Below, one piece after another: positions 5,911 to 5,976 of a stretch of 5,976 nucleotides of DNA. Made by a program: the position numbers and the translations under genes. A model generated the notes under the pieces. The model worked only from the letters and a program-made list of their open reading frames with translations, made no database searches and was not told the origin of the DNA. The stretch covers positions 1-5,976 of the forward strand of contig JAUWEX010000083.1 of the NCBI GenBank assembly GCA_030607235.1, in the 5' to 3' direction. Every line of letters begins with the position of its first letter. The stretch's first letter is position 1. This DNA comes from Planctomycetota bacterium. GTDB lineage: Bacteria; Planctomycetota; B129-G9.

Positions 5911-5976
5911 TTACGGCTTGCGAATCGATTTCGCAAGCGCCTTGATTATTTTGTCGCTGCGCGCGCCGGTCGCAGT
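5911..5976 (-). CDS. C-terminal end of an unidentified gene, cut by the window edge
   Basis: Reading the minus strand from the last base, an open frame of 21 codons ends with TAA at 5911-5913. The peptide reads TATGARSDKIIKALAKSIRK followed by P. It is basic and helical, as many protein C-termini are. Its stop lies just 14 nt before the M42 start, overlapping no other feature except a hairpin, which fits an operon arrangement. It is too short to assign a family, and it could be a chance open frame, though the spacing favours a real gene. Confidence 0.55.
   Translation of the reverse strand, partial: TATGARSDKIIKALAKSIRKP
5916..5938. repeat. Perfect 9-bp hairpin at the gene junction upstream of the M42 gene
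   Basis: GCTTGCGAA (5916-5924) and TTCGCAAGC (5930-5938) are exact reverse complements around a TCGAT loop. In the minus-strand transcript the hairpin ends 7 nt before the Shine-Dalgarno, within the last codons of the upstream partial gene. No U tract follows in that direction, so it is not a typical terminator. It could stabilise mRNA or modulate translation of the peptidase. Confidence 0.55.

Noticed and set aside
1..5976. CRISPR array, tRNA, transposon ends or phage genes
   Set aside because: No spaced repeat array, cloverleaf-like sequence, transposase motif or terminal inverted repeats were seen.

Overview
The window is bacterial, gene-dense and GC-rich. Shine-Dalgarno sites are clear, spacers are short and several stop/start codons overlap. 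A lipoprotein signal, a YebC-family protein, an MreB-type actin and an M42 metallopeptidase all point to a bacterium. I cannot fix the phylum from sequence alone. A Gram-negative-type, perhaps uncultured, lineage is plausible, but that is inference. There are no tRNA or rRNA genes, CRISPR arrays, insertion sequences or phage genes.

Left block (1-3280, + strand): four genes packed as one likely operon. They are a coiled-coil protein cut by the left edge, a divergent MreB-like actin, an endonuclease III-like protein, and a TPR lipoprotein. The endonuclease III-like protein keeps the four-cysteine [4Fe-4S] motif but appears to have lost the catalytic Lys and Asp and the helix-hairpin-helix glycines. 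The lipoprotein gene overlaps it by 4 nt. This block is the most unusual part of the window. A filament-forming ATPase with altered nucleotide-site residues sits with a coiled-coil partner, an apparently non-catalytic Fe-S DNA-repair-fold protein and an envelope-anchored TPR scaffold. No joint function is known to me; a cytoskeletal or envelope/DNA-organising role is only a hypothesis.

Middle block (3281-4810, + strand): an 84-nt AT-richer gap leads into yebC, a translation-associated or regulatory protein. yebC is followed, with a one-base stop/start overlap, by a small class I SAM-dependent methyltransferase with a His-rich N-terminus. A strong hairpin with A and T tracts on its two sides closes this unit. 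It can also serve the convergent gene on the other side.

Right block (4829-5976, - strand): an M42-family aminopeptidase with all its metal ligands and catalytic Glu visible. It is preceded by a strong Shine-Dalgarno and by the last 21 codons of another minus-strand gene, so the two are probably co-transcribed.
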